From Warburgia ugandensis (taxonomy: Eukaryota; Streptophyta; Magnoliopsida; Canellales; Canellaceae): a stretch of 64,000 nucleotides of DNA. Positions 25,706 through 37,514 of this stretch are shown here, one piece after another (the first letter of the stretch is position 1; the number at the start of each line of letters is the position of its first letter). The position numbers and the translations under genes were made by a program. Below the pieces are notes generated by a model. That model saw nothing but the letters and a program-made list of their open reading frames with translations. It searched no databases and was not told the origin of the DNA. The DNA lies in assembly GCA_035236585.1 (NCBI GenBank), contig CP141132.1:21799945-21863944 (forward strand). The letters are read 5' to 3'.

Positions 25706-26093
25706 ATCCCCTGCACCAAAACGCTCATCCAACTCTAAAGGTTCCCCCTCGCCGGAACGCTTGTTCATCTCCCTCTAAAGTGAAACAAAGAAGTTCGTCA
25801 GTTACCCAAGAAACAAATAAAATAAATAAAATAAAATGACAATATTACCCTTATTAAAAGCGCAGGTTTAAATTTTAACTCAATGTCTTTTGGAGGAAAT
25901 GCTACATAGAGTGTTTTTTAACCCAACCATGAACTCTAATTGCAAGAACAGCAAAACTGTCCTAGGTTTGCTTTTCTTTGGATTTTTCTCACTAAATTTT
26001 TTAAGTGGTTCTGCCTCCTTCTTTAGAATTATTGTATTCCTATCTACGTAAAGTCCATCTTGATCCACATTTTGTAGTTCATTCACGTTCGTT
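25706..26093. other. Unassigned interval next to the SINE
   Basis: It contains a short imperfect duplication ('AAGGATCCCCTGCACC' at about 25702 against 'AAGGTTCCCCCTCGCC' at about 25739) and a short (AAATA)n-like stretch (about 25815-25837). I recognise no gene. Confidence 0.35.
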
Positions 26094-26502
26094 TAATCAT
26101 ACGATATGCCTACCTTAAAATCAGCACCTCAATCTGGAAGTGGGTCTAGCTGATCTGAATTGAAGAGGGAGACATTTGAGGGAAGTGCCTTTCTTGCTCG
26201 TTCCAGACGAGAAAAAAAAGCTATAAGAAGACAGTTATTAGTGGCTAAAAGGTGAGTTTACTAATCACTTGGTGCCACTCATTATTCATCACGTGGTTTG
26301 ACCTCCAAGGCTTCTATGAGAATTAGTGGAGAAAAAAGTCTGCAATTTGTGAGATGGCTTTGAAAATGTGAACTTCGTTATCCCCTTTGCTTATCGATCA
26401 GAAGAGCTACGTTGGTGGCTTGCTTCTTATAAGGGCTCAATTTTCAGAATTGAGGTCTGCAGAACTTTTCGCTAAATTGAAGGTAGGCATATCGTATGAT
26501 TA
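26094..26502. mobile_element. Inverted-repeat-bounded element of about 410 bp (possible MITE)
   Basis: The 23 bases at 26094-26116 are perfectly repeated in inverse at 26480-26502; both carry the core ACGATATGCCTACCTT. The match continues inward imperfectly with a gap ('ACCTCAATCTG' left against 'ACCTCAATTCTG' in the inverse of the right arm). There is no open frame. I cannot find a clear target duplication, so the superfamily is unknown. It could be a foldback or Mutator-like MITE, or an inverted repeat carried in organelle-derived DNA. Confidence 0.6.
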
Positions 26503-27779
26503 GTATGATTAAATGATGTCGAGATGGGTATGTAACAGTGGGTTGTTGAAATTTTTGGTCAAGTCATTTATCCAAATTTAGAATCGAAGAGGCATTTCCT
26601 CTACTAGTTTTATTAACAGTGCCTTTGACAACAGTTAACAAAAGTAACTATTTTTAAAAACCTGGATTTATCCTATTTTATTTTAATACAGGTAATTTCC
26701 AGGCACACACACAGCCCTTAAACTAAGAGACATCCACTTTGAGAATGTGAGCTACCTCAGAATCTGTGACCTACCAAAGGAAGAGTGCCTTATTATGCTA
26801 CTAAGCTGTGCTACTATACGAGAGGTGTTCCTAGTGGCAGATTCACTTGTAACTCCTCGAGTACCCAGCAAAACTAAGTAACTCCCATAGATTAATCACA
26901 GTGAACCAGATAAAATTTTGTCCTCACTTGCCAATCTATCTTAATCCTTCAAACCGGAGTAGGACAATTAACTTAAAGGTTGATTTCCACGTGAAGGAAA
27001 GTAAAGTATGACTGGAGTCAGGAAGCGTGAAAATAAGTGCCTTTCCTTTAGTAAGAAGCAAGCATTTTTTCTTATAAAATGAGGAAAAGAGGTTTTTTAT
27101 TAGAAAAGGTATGAACTTTGAACTTTGGCTCACAAGTAGAGATTAAAACGCTTTTTAACATATAATGCTGATTCTCGCTTGGCCAATGATATCAACGGCC
27201 TCTCCATTACTTCTGCTAAATTATGAATTGAAAACTCGAACAATCAATCGCAGAAAACTGTTGTGCCTACTTCTCTTTTTTGACGAGCCTAGAAAGGCTA
27301 CGGCATCGGTGTTCCATGAATTAGACTAGATCCTGATACGAAAAAGTTCTTTTCTAACTTCTATAAACTATACGGTTCTTATACTGTGGATGCACATATT
27401 TTGACTTGAAAAATTTATAGCAAGCAAAAGCATCTCTGCTTCTAAGAGCCAAGCCATTTATCCAGTAAAGCTTTGCTGTGAAATATGGATGAGTCAACTA
27501 CAAAACTTCTTCATCATTTGTATGATTTTAAGCTTTTAATTTGTCAAGGGTACAAAACGCATACTATCGCATTTGGATTTTCTAAGGCTGGTGACATGCA
27601 CACCAAGAAAAATATGCAGGACACCATGCAAATGGCTATTTCAGGTTTTTATTCTATAGTTGGTAAACACGCTTAAAGGACCATTATACATGCTGTTTTC
27701 TAGTTAAATACCCCACATCGTATAATTTATAAATAGAGTGCATTTAGAGAACTTTATCAACTTAAAGTATTGATCTCTT
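26503..27779. other. Unassigned interval
   Basis: This is a mixed-composition interval, somewhat richer in G+C than its flanks around 26700-27350. Short ORFs at about 26936-27133 and 27485-27676 have no recognisable domains. Some of it could be old organelle-derived DNA, but I find no gene to prove that. Confidence 0.3.
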
Positions 27780-28100
27780 GAAGATCTAAATCATTGGCAC
27801 GCAGCGAAAAGATCTAAATTATTTAAATCATAGTTCATGTAAGAGTTGAGCCCACATTTCAGCAGATCTAAATATAGGCCATATTTGGCCACATTTTAGA
27901 AGATCTAAACCATTAAAATAGTAACTTATGTATGAGCTAACCCTACATTTTAGAAGATCTAACTAACTAAAATAATAAGTCATGGAAGACTTTGGGGCCA
28001 AATTTTAAAAAATATCATAGGCCATTTAACGATTGTGCCTCATTTTAGAAGGTCTAAACCACTTGCGTTGTTGGTCATGGCTTAGATGTTCTGTGCCTAA
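27780..28100. repeat. Degenerate short tandem repeat
   Basis: The motif 'CATTTTAGAAGATCTAAACC' and variants recur at irregular spacing (about 40-70 bases): about 27782, 27811, 27870, 27893, 27948 and 28045. These are worn tandem copies of an AT-rich unit. No coding potential. Confidence 0.55.
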
Positions 28101-28520
28101 AATGTTTCATACATTTTGGATGAGATTTTTAATGCATAGGCCATATAAGTCATGGTTAATGATGTGAACTGTTTAGATATTCTAAAACATGGACATCCTT
28201 GGAGTTATTACTTGCAAAAAACTTTTGTTGTAGTTTTAAAACTACCACATAATTTAACAATGAGTTTGACTACAAGAAAGGCAATTTCTAGGTCAAGGAA
28301 GAAATACACTTTTTATAACTACATGAAAACTCTATATGGGGATCCATATATACCAATAAACTTGTACAACATCAACAACTAAACTACATGGCTTTTATTC
28401 CAAGCCAAATGGATATTCCATTAGCATATTATAGTTCATCAATAATCAATGTTTTAGGTTTTCCTATGAAAATCCTAAACATAGCTTATTGAATAAAGGG
28501 CTTAGGAGTAACCAATCGAG
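28101..28520. other. Unassigned AT-rich interval
   Basis: A 76-codon open frame (28152-28382) has no recognisable domain or neighbours that would support it. I see nothing else here. Confidence 0.3.
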
Positions 28521-28549
28521 CACTACAACAAAAAATGGCCTAAACCGAC
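28521..28549 (+). mobile_element. CACTA-type transposon terminus
   Basis: CACTACAACAAAAAATGGCC matches the conserved end of plant CACTA (En/Spm, CMC) elements. The terminus is followed after 29 bases by the end of a minus-strand LTR, so the LTR appears to have landed next to or inside a CACTA element. The opposite terminus was not found with confidence. Confidence 0.5.
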
Positions 28550-29196
28550 TGTCACTACCTATCATGACCCCAAACCCCAAGGCCATGGTTTAATTTAACC
28601 AGTCATGGCGATTAGCTTAAGCAAAGCCTACGTGGCTTTCTTACCTTTTTTTTATTGCAATAGAAATATCGAAAGTGCTAGATGCTCTTGTCCTATGCAA
28701 GTCAAGTTTAGATAATAGAATTTTAACCACTTAATTCTACCAAAATCTCGGCAGAGTCTCCTCTATTTTTCGAACTTATGCATTTAACGCATGTGATGCG
28801 ATTCACCTAATAAACAATATAATAGTTCTAAAATGTCTATAGGAGATTCAGTCTCCACACAATTCACCACAGTAAATTAATAAAACTCCTGCTTGCTAAC
28901 TTGAAGTTTTAAATGAATCCCATATGCATATCATCAACGTAAAATATGCAGAATGTTAGTAATAAATGTATAGGGCTACTCATTAGATAATAGAACACAA
29001 CTTATATTCATCACCAACATACATATGCAGCACAAAATGTGACATCATCAGTTACTCAGGCTTCATTCATTTTCATCAGGAGCCTTCCCCTTATCAACTT
29101 GACTAGTACCTAAAAACTAATAATGTAAGTTGCGAAGCCCAATAAGGAAAAGGAACTAAACCCATGCATATCCTACTATTCTTATTAAGCTTAGCT

Positions 29197-29540
29197 CAAC
29201 TCCATATTCATATCCAACCATGGAACATTCATTTTCATTTTTAACTGACAATCAATAAATTAAGTAGCATGTATTATCAAATATAACATACTGGTAAGAA
29301 ATACAGTATATTCCAAATTCAAACTATAAAGCAATAATCATCGCATGCAAATAAATCCATGCAATATCAACTCCATATTCATGTCCAACCATGGGACATT
29401 CATTTCCATTTCAATAGATAAGTCATGAAGTCATGAACATGTAATATTGCATATAACATATAGGCAAATCTAGCCAAAATTACAGTTTATTCCAAATTCA
29501 ACTATAGGACCATAAGCATGGCACTTAGATAAAATCGTAC
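29197..29540. repeat. Two-copy 171-bp tandem repeat inside the LTR
   Basis: The copies start CAACTCCATATTCATATCCA (29197) and CAACTCCATATTCATGTCCA (29368). Both continue with 'ACCATGG.ACATTCATTT' and later 'ATTCCAAATTCAA'. They are moderately diverged. Confidence 0.75.
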
Positions 29541-29617
29541 AGAAATGTATTTCATTTGATTATTTCCTGAGCAATAATAAACAAGTATGACATCATTACA
29601 CTAATCAAGTAGTCATC

Positions 29618-30135
29618 TCCCTCAAGGTTTACTCTCTTAAGCAGCTCACTATGAGTATCATACAAAAGGCAACCAGACTCTGAGGATTACCATCTTGGTC
29701 AGCTCCACCATGATTATAAAGAACCAAGCAACCCTTTCTCTCAGGGTTTACCATCTTGGGCAGCTCTAATGTTAGGTTCCCTTAGAATTTACCATCTTGG
29801 GTGGCAACGTAATAATTGTAATCAAATAGGCAGCCCATTCGCTCCTGGTTTGCCATCTTGGGAGAATCAATGTTTGATAGCTCATCCCTCAAGATTTACC
29901 ATCTTGGGTAGCTCCATCATGGTCCCAAAAGACTAGATAGCCCTTTCCCTCAGGGTTTACCGTCTTGGAAGGCTCAATAACTAACAACTCATCCCTCAGA
30001 GTTTATCATCTTAGTGGCTTCACCTTAGATGTAATCAACCATGTTGCCCTTTTCCTCAAGGTTTGCTGTCTTGGAAGGTGTCATCATAGTCTACTGAGTA
30101 GCCCTTGGGGCTTACTACCTTGGGATTAACCATTT
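29618..30135. repeat. Ten-unit degenerate tandem array inside the LTR
   Basis: The core 'CTCAGGGTTTACCATCTTGG' plus 'GCAGCTC' recurs about every 45-65 bases, at roughly 29620, 29678, 29738, 29779, 29840, 29885, 29945, 29993, 30052 and 30103. The stretches between cores vary in length and also show repeated phrases such as 'AGCCCTTTCCCT'. Comparable arrays occur in long plant gypsy LTRs. It is not a CRISPR array: both core and spacer decay, and the genome is eukaryotic. Confidence 0.8.
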
Positions 30136-31256
30136 CATTGCAATTAATATCATCATAACAGTTAAGTATGGTTAATCAGAATATCACTTGACAATTTCAA
30201 AAAGTAATTGAAATTCATATTATTCATTCAACCAATATAATGATCTATATGTTTCACACATCCATAGTATTAATTACAAGTGAACATATTAACAAGAATT
30301 TAAGGATAAAGAAGGATTTAGGGTCCTTACTTGAGTTTTAAGTACAACTCACAACTTAATTACCAACATCATCCAAATCGTATTCAAAACCTATGTTAAG
30401 AATACAAGTTCTAAGTAAATTTTAGCATTTTGTGCAAATGACTACAATTACTTCAAGATTTCTTGTCGTAATGTCATTGATTTAACCTATAATATCTACC
30501 AATAAATCGCTATCTACTTAGATCAACACCATTGGCCTGCAATCAATGATTTAGAATGACATGCGTACCTCTAGAGGTTTCAGTTCCCGTCATTAAAGGT
30601 AAGTTATTCAATAATTTGATTATTTTAACTATAACCATGGTCTGATCACCTTTCTTAACCATCAATCATCACCGATCAAGTTTTGAATGGTTGGATCGGA
30701 CCTTGCATTAGCTAATCCATAATTGTCTGTCATTTTTGTTGCAATTCATTATTGACATATAATTAGAGTACACGAATCTACCTTCTGATCATGTTTTTAA
30801 CAATCGGATTCGATGATCGAGGTTTTTCCTATGCACTATTAAGTTTTTTATCAAAAATTCAACAATTAGATAGTCTTTAATAGAAGATTCTTTGTCATGA
30901 ATGAAAAGATCAGGTATGAATTATTCAAATCTCAAAATTTACATTTTCAAGGTCTTGCCGAAAAAATTCATCATTGCCAGAGAAGGCAACTAGATTCTAG
31001 TTGTCACTGGCAATATATGTAATATGAAAACTACACCAAATTGTATATATTTGGTTGGGATTTCATGAATTTGAGCTTTATCAAGTTTTTTCTCTATAAA
31101 TTCTACCAAAATCTTGGGTTTGAAGCCCTTACTACATTTAGGGGGGCTTGTCAAGGTGCATCTTTTCTAATGGATTTCCAACTGGAAAATCCAATCCAAG
31201 CTTTGCCTTTAGCTTTCCCCATCTGCTATCAACTATTCACCTATTTTTCAATATGA

Positions 31257-34200
31257 ATAGAAATAGAGCATAACTCTGCTCATCCAAACTAGGATTTTAA
31301 GCAAAAGAAAGATCTTCTAGTACGCTTTCCTTAAGGTGTAAAAGACTTTTTCAGTTTTAGTAGTTAATAATGTCGTCAACTCGTAACTAAGGACTATAAG
31401 TCCGCCTCCCAAGACTACTCAATCCCTGCTGTATGCCCTGCTATTGACCTTATCGAGACAATGAGAGTGTGTCTCATTTGAATAGAAAAGAAAGGCTTTA
31501 CCTCTCTTCCCTTTCCCTCAACTCGGAATTGGAAGACTTAAGGGAAGCTACTACTCTCGAGTACTAGTTAACAGACCAGACCAAACAAAGTAAATACTTT
31601 GAGTAGGGACTGAAAGCAAACTCTTGGTTGAGGGATCTTGGATTCCATGAAGTTTATGATTGATCTTTTCTCTTTGGTAGAGAATCATCTTTGTCATTCA
31701 AATCAGCTGATCTCTAGCTTCTACTTGTTCCCGATTAGTGGCTTCTTCACGAATCAACCAACCTCTTCCTGACCTTGCCAACAAATCCCTAAATTCCTTC
31801 TCATATCAGATTTTCTTGGGCTAGAGAAATAAGAGAAATAGAGATTTGAAAGGCGAGTAAGGGCCTGTCTCTTCCTTTTACTCTAGTAAGACTAGCAATC
31901 TTAGTTATAGGCTGAAGTACCTTGGTTCTGATAGACCGAAGGAGACAAGATAAAGCAAGGTGAAAGGCCAATCGAAAGAGTGGCACAACTGGACCACACA
32001 TGTGTTGTGGATAAGGAGGGGGTATTATGTGAGTCTAGGCTTAAGCTCCAACTCAAATCGGTCCCTGTCGGTCAGTCCTGTCTCATTCCTTCCATTCCAT
32101 GGGTCCTATCAAACAAGGTTCTTTGGAATTACTTTAGGAGAGGAGCAGAAAGGAGAGATTCTTGGATCAGTCAATGCTTGGATGGATAAAGAAGCAAAGG
32201 AAGAGTTACAACATAAGCAAGTCACCAGGTCACAAGGAAATCGGATTCCAATCACAGTGAGTCAAACAGCTTTCAGTCCTCTCATTGGTAGTGGGAGTGC
32301 GGGGGCAAGTATTTAGGTGAACGACTGGGATGGTTAGATAGTTATGACTTTTCAAGGCATTCTTAAGCCTGAGATGGAGGAAGACAAGCTATGGTGAGAA
32401 AGAAAAAGAATAGTCCGCTCTCCTAGTTGCTAAAGAATCTGGAGCTTCTTTCTGAAAGAAAAGTATAAATCCCATTCTTCAACCCCAAACTACCCCTTAC
32501 CTACCTGAGTTCGATGGAATCAACTAGATTAAATTCCTATCTTTCTTCCTGGACTCAATAACTAGTGTCCCCTACTGATTTGACTCCAAGAGCGACAACT
32601 GCACTTAGGCCTACAACGTTTAGCCGTGAACCAGAAGAATGAGAGCTAATGATTGGAGATTGTCTATCTAGATCTAGATTTTCTTCCCCAGACCAAGAGC
32701 TTGACCAGACGCATTTCGTTTAATAAGACCTAAAGGTTAGAACTTAACAAACCTATCGCCATGAGCCTACCCATATGAAAGAATTGAATCAGTAATAGCC
32801 ATGGAGAGCTAACTAGCAAGAAGAAAGAGGTTTCCCAGCTAATCCGTGAGTCGTGAAGAGAGCGCGGAGTAAGCAATAGGAAAACCTTATTAATCCTTAA
32901 TTTGTTAGCTAATTCATTCATCCTAGCCTTGCTTCTATTATGATATAGATCTCGTGAGAAAGAGTGGCTTCGTGAATCAATTACTACGAATTCTCTCATT
33001 CAATTGCAACAGCATCTATGGAACACTTGCTTAACGGATTCAATTCCCAATCTTCTAGTTCTTCCTTGCTTGACCTTGTCCTCGCCAGGATTCCCCTATC
33101 TTTCTGGACTAGCTAGTCTTTTCTTTGGGAATCCAGGACATACCAGGCTTCCATCTTCAACCTGTTCCATAGTGCTTGTTAATAAAATAACCCCCAGGTC
33201 AATGAGTTCAACATTCAATGAGGGTTTCCACATGCCTAAGATTCTATTGAGGACAGGATTTGTGCTTTCAAAAGAAGTGATTGTTGCCATGGTTGGTAGA
33301 TGCATTTTTTCTCTTCCCGCAAAAGGGAAAGAATATGATTGATGAACGTTGTCAGTTTTAGCTTCCATGTCATAAGTTGAGAAATCCATGGTAGTTCTCT
33401 GGTTGAGGTTTGGGATCAGTTCCCCCTGAGTACCCCCTAATATAATAGAATAGATCGCGCCTGCAAGATAAAAAATATGAATTTCATAAAAGAAGAAAGC
33501 TAGTTATTAGCCTAGGGCAGATGAAAGATAAGCTTAAATGTATCTGACTTTAATGATGTCCTTGCTTATACTTATTTAATCTCAATTATGTTATTGTTCC
33601 TTATACTAAGGTGAAGATAGAAGATCGATCCTTTCCCATGTCTCTTGGTTGGCTTTTTCCATCCAACCCAACACTGTGATTTTCGTTCGAAATTAGTCTC
33701 TCTTTAGGGGGAGTAGTCAAAGAAAAAAGAAAGATTTCATGAAAAACCAAGAAAGAATGAAAGTTATTGATTGCTCTAAGTTTCATTTAGCTGAAGAAAG
33801 TGAAGTGTTTATAAAAGGTTTGAGAATTTAGGAGGTGAGTTTTTGAAAGAGCATTTGAAATGTATCCAAGATTCCGTGTTATCGAATTCATATGTCTTGT
33901 CGCCCCTTAGGCTTGATCCTTATTTATATTCTCTATTATCACCTATTCATATTCTTGATAGCCTCAAGCACTTAATTAAGATAAAATCTTCTTATATGTT
34001 GATTTAGCAAACCAAAGCAGCCTTCAGCCCTCCCCCCAATATCTCGGCAGTAGAGAAGTTAGCTGTTAACTGACTAGTCTTAGGTTCAAATCCTACTTTG
34101 GGATCCTAATGACCAAAGGAATCTAGCCCTTCCCACCAAGGTAAATAGCCAGATCCTCAATCTTAGGCCTATCTATCTTTCAGTTGAGAGAGTGAGTTGG

Positions 34201-35815
34201 TCGCCTTTCCCTTCTTTAAAACTGGTGGAATCATGTGCAATCCATAATTGGATTGGCACCTTTCTTGAGCTAAGGCGGGTATTTACTTATTGGAAGAGGC
34301 TTTTCATTATTATTAGTAAAGTTCGGAGTGGGAGAAGAATTAGATTTACATACATAAGATACTATTTCCAAAGCTTTGGAATACATAGAGTCTGGTGGCA
34401 TCGTAAATAAGAGAATAGAAGCATTCAGGATCTCACAAACTAAAAATATCATAAGAGAAAGAAGAAAGCATGATGGCACGACTAAGTGGGTTAGGATCAA
34501 GCATTAAGATTTGGTTGAAACAATGGGTCATTGATAAACTTCTCATAAACGTTTTGTTCATGGGGAATAGGACTTGACTTTCAATCCATTTTACCACTCA
34601 TAAACCAACAATCTAAACTCATCGCCTTTAAGTGATAGTGGGCTTTCCTTGCTTTCTCTGAAGAGGGGCTCTCTCTTTCATCAATTTAGTCTAGAGTCAG
34701 AGTTCGCAGATAAAAAGAACCTTCATTACAGTCACCAAATGGGATTTAATTAGCATTACCTAGCTCCAAGACTAGGGAAAAGGCAAGGCATGCTGCCCCA
34801 GGTGAACCAATCGAGTCTCCTAAACTTGAAGACTGCTGCTGAGAGTGAGTTGAAGCCAGGCGAAATAGAATCTCGAGATCATTAGCTTCACACCTAAGGA
34901 CAGAAAGACAAAGCCAAGGCAGGAAAGCAAAGAGAGAGGTCAATCACTTTCCTTGGATTCTCTAACATCGTATTCGTACTAACTAACCCCGACAAGAACC
35001 CCTTCTTCTCCCCGAAAAATAAGGGGTAAATCGAATATCTGCCCATAAGACAACTATTCGGAGTGCTTACTTCATGCTCTACTTACTTCATGCTTTCTTT
35101 ACTTCTCTTCTTTCCCTCACTATGCTCGGTCAACGGTATACCTTATACAGTCCAATTACCCTTTAGTCCCTGTCGGTATTGTTGTCCAATCCATGCTTCG
35201 TTCCAGTCTTGGGCATCAATCTCCAATCCTATCTTTCGTGAGCAGTGAGGAATAAGTCTCCAAGCAAGCTGTGTGTGGTATAATCTCTATCTTTCTTCAA
35301 CTAGTCCATTAGTTGGTCTAGAATCTCCTTCGCGGCATCAGTAAGATTGAAAACCCTCACTCTGTTTAGAATAAAGAAATGGAATGAAGGACCTTTCCAG
35401 TCAGATAGTTCGTTTAGCAATAGTACTTCTAAGTAGTAGCTCGTCGTCTCTGACGTATGGGTCACGAACAGTCTAACACAAGGAAAAAGAAGAGAGGGTT
35501 CGGGGGGATGCTCCCCCTGATACGCTTGCTAGGGCCCTTTCTTTCAGCTAGTAACCCAATTTAGCTAGCAACATGGAAGCTGTCTTGTAACTCAATCTAA
35601 CTAGTGCCTATTTAATGAACTGTTTGTTCCTCTTTCCTTAGGCAGTTGCTTTGGGAGAGAAAACAGATATTCGGCTTTCAAGCTTAGAAGAAAGAGAGAA
35701 TCTTAATCCCATCCCTCATCGCTTCTACCTTACTATAAGCAATTCATCCATGCATGCCAAAGCAGTCAATCCCAGATTGAACTGAACCTAAGGACTTTCT
35801 GAACTACCTTGCCTT
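31257..35815. other. Probable nuclear insertion of mitochondrial DNA (NUMT)
   Basis: The composition changes abruptly from AT-rich LTR to a more balanced texture rich in CTTTCTTTC, GAAAGAAAG, CTAGCTAG and CCCCCTGA-like words, the style of plant mitochondrial spacer DNA. It carries a 72-nt relic of the plastid-type tRNA-Asn(GUU) that plant mitochondria keep. I could not recognise any mitochondrial protein gene. The open frames (longest 31960-32316, about 118 codons) match no family I know and are typical spacer ORFs. It interrupts a minus-strand LTR. Both boundaries are approximate, within about 50-100 bases. The origin is inferred, not proven. Confidence 0.6.
34033..34104 (+). pseudogene. trnN-GUU: Degenerate trnN-GUU (plastid-type tRNA-Asn)
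   Basis: These 72 nt are the same length as plastid trnN and align with it without gaps. The anticodon arm is kept (AGCTGTTAACTGACT, anticodon GTT), as is the T arm (TAGGTTCAAATCCTA, loop TTCAAAT). The D-arm region reads CTCGGCAGTAGAG instead of CTCAGTGGTAGAG. The acceptor stem has at least two mismatches (CCCCCAA against TTTGGGA), so it would fold poorly. Flowering-plant mitochondria commonly use a plastid-derived trnN, which supports a mitochondrial source for the surrounding block. The copy is in the nucleus and worn, so it is probably not functional. Confidence 0.8.
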
Positions 35816-36926
35816 AAATTATCAATGTTTTTTTAAGTGCTAAAATTACTATTTTTCTATGATTACGGCATCCTTACTTTTCGATCTTTGTGAAACCTTA
35901 GGGGTTTCTCTTAGAATTGTCTAAGGAACATAATAAATGGTTCAGATCATTAATTAAAATTGTTCCCTCAACTAAGTGTTTCAACCAGTCGGTTTCCCTG
36001 TGCTTTTCTCTTAATCACCGATGATGATGGTTTATTGCTGGTGAAAAAGGAATGAAGAGGGAGGGGACAAAATGAGGAGAGAAGGGATGTAGTTAACTTA
36101 CCTATTGTCAGTTGACCCATTCTAAGTGGGAGGAACCATCGTCACTGGAGAAGTGGGGTTCCAACAAAGGGGAAATGCAATAATAGCTGGAGAGGGAGAG
36201 GATCTTATAGGATAAGAGATGGAGGGGAATGACCAAAGGAGGAAGATGTCAGCACCAGGTCTTGCAGGAGAAAAGGGTAGGCTGGGTTTTTCTTCCGGTC
36301 AGTCGGCTGGGGAAAAGGAGAAATGGAAGGGGGAAAAGCTGTCAGGTAATGGCTTTTTCCCCATTTTTTCTATTACAACGCATGGAGTGAGGGGAGCTGA
36401 GTCCACGTGGTGAGTCTAAATCCCACGTGTTGACTCACTTCCCAAGTAACTATGTTAGAATAGTCAACACAGGGAGTGCCGTTATCAATTTGGACCTCCT
36501 TTTTCATCTGTAAAACTTTTGATATTTTGTGTCATGCTCTCCGTTTCACTCGTTCTTAGTCTTGTTGTAAAGATCTCATTAAGCACAATTCAATAATTGA
36601 CCTTTCATCATCATATTTTAATGTTTTTAATTTATTTTTGAATTTTTAAACTACTTAATTTATGATAAAATTTTCATTTAAAAGAAAATTTCCTTCTAGT
36701 TTGCTATGAATCTAGAATGAAATTTCAATTTATTTAATCCTTAACAAGACACATAATTTAATAAGTTTTAAGAATTCAAAATTTACTCAAAACTATGTTC
36801 AATTTACAATTGAACTCGTGCAGGGCCCATATGCTGAATCTAGTCTTAGTTGTCCCGTTTCACCAAATTTGAGAAGATTAACAAGTTAATTAATCTTTAA
36901 CCTAATTTTTGGACACAGATGTGACA
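35816..36926 (-). mobile_element. Gypsy-like LTR, 5' portion on the minus strand, fossil
   Basis: On the minus strand it begins TGTCACATCTGTG at 36926. It runs through an AT-rich promoter-like stretch, a pyrimidine-rich leader (about 36360-36150) and a splice-donor-like AATAGGTAAGTT (about 36110-36099), the same order as in the LTR at 54383-57583. It is interpreted as the start of the LTR whose end is at 28550, with the mitochondrial-like block between them. The ORF at 36219-36413 is antisense to the leader and not a gene. Confidence 0.5.
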
Positions 36927-37439
36927 CTATCATTAGTAACCCAATAAATTTTTAGAAAATAGTTCATATTGCCGTCATAATTGATAATAGCTAAAAATGT
37001 TGGCCATATGTTGTTATTTTAAGTCCTTGAGGGCTATGAAGATTTCATGGAATGGAATAAAAAAATGCATGATAAATACACCTATATTGGTTTATCAGAA
37101 ACATAATTTCTAAAAATTTGGTTAGTAGATTGTGTTCAAATAAAGATCTTTTTTTTTTTTTTGCTAAGCCATAGAGAAGATCTAGCTACATTCTCATTCT
37201 CGAAATCTAATGAGAAAGAAGGGTAAAAAGCAAATTTTTTATTTTTAGCAGACTATCTATTAGTTCTCTTCCAAAAGAACCCTCCTTTTTACCCATTTTT
37301 AAAGAACTAAAAAAATGATTCTTCTAGTTTTTTGAATTTTCAAAGAAAGAACAAAATGGTATATAAAGGTCTCAAAAGAAAAGCCAAAATGGTGGTATAA
37401 TTATCTATGCCAGATTTTATGAGTGGTGTTTAGTAATGG

Positions 37440-37440
<1 letters not shown>
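36927..37440. other. Unassigned AT-rich interval
   Basis: It has a 16-base T run (about 37147-37162) and no open frame or repeat ends I can assign. If the CACTA terminus at 28521 is genuine, its interior could continue here, but I found no decisive match. Confidence 0.3.

Positions 37441-37514
<74 letters not shown>
37441..37514. repeat. (ATC)n microsatellite at the LINE 3' end
   Basis: This is an uninterrupted 74-base ATC run, (ATG)n on the LINE's strand. It directly follows the decayed C-terminal codons of the LINE, so it is probably the LINE's short-repeat 3' tail that later expanded. It creates an artificial poly-methionine frame. Confidence 0.97.

Larger units (their letters stand above)
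28550..31256 (-). mobile_element. Gypsy-like LTR, 3' portion on the minus strand, fossil
   Basis: On the minus strand the LTR ends ...GGGGTCATGATAGGTAGTGACA at 28550. It is non-coding and contains a two-copy 171-bp tandem repeat and an array of ten shorter repeats. Its other portion appears to be 35816-36926, separated by the mitochondrial-like block. Together they would make an LTR of about 3.8 kb, in the size range of the other gypsy LTRs here. No internal gag-pol region is visible on either side, so it may be a solo LTR. Confidence 0.5.

Noticed and set aside
29618-30135. CRISPR-like repeat array
   Set aside because: The cores are degenerate, spacing is irregular and the context is a plant LTR, so it is an ordinary tandem array.
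31960-33389. Open frames of 60-118 codons in the mitochondrial-like block
   Set aside because: None resembles a known mitochondrial protein. Such frames are common in plant mitochondrial spacers and would not be expressed correctly in the nucleus.
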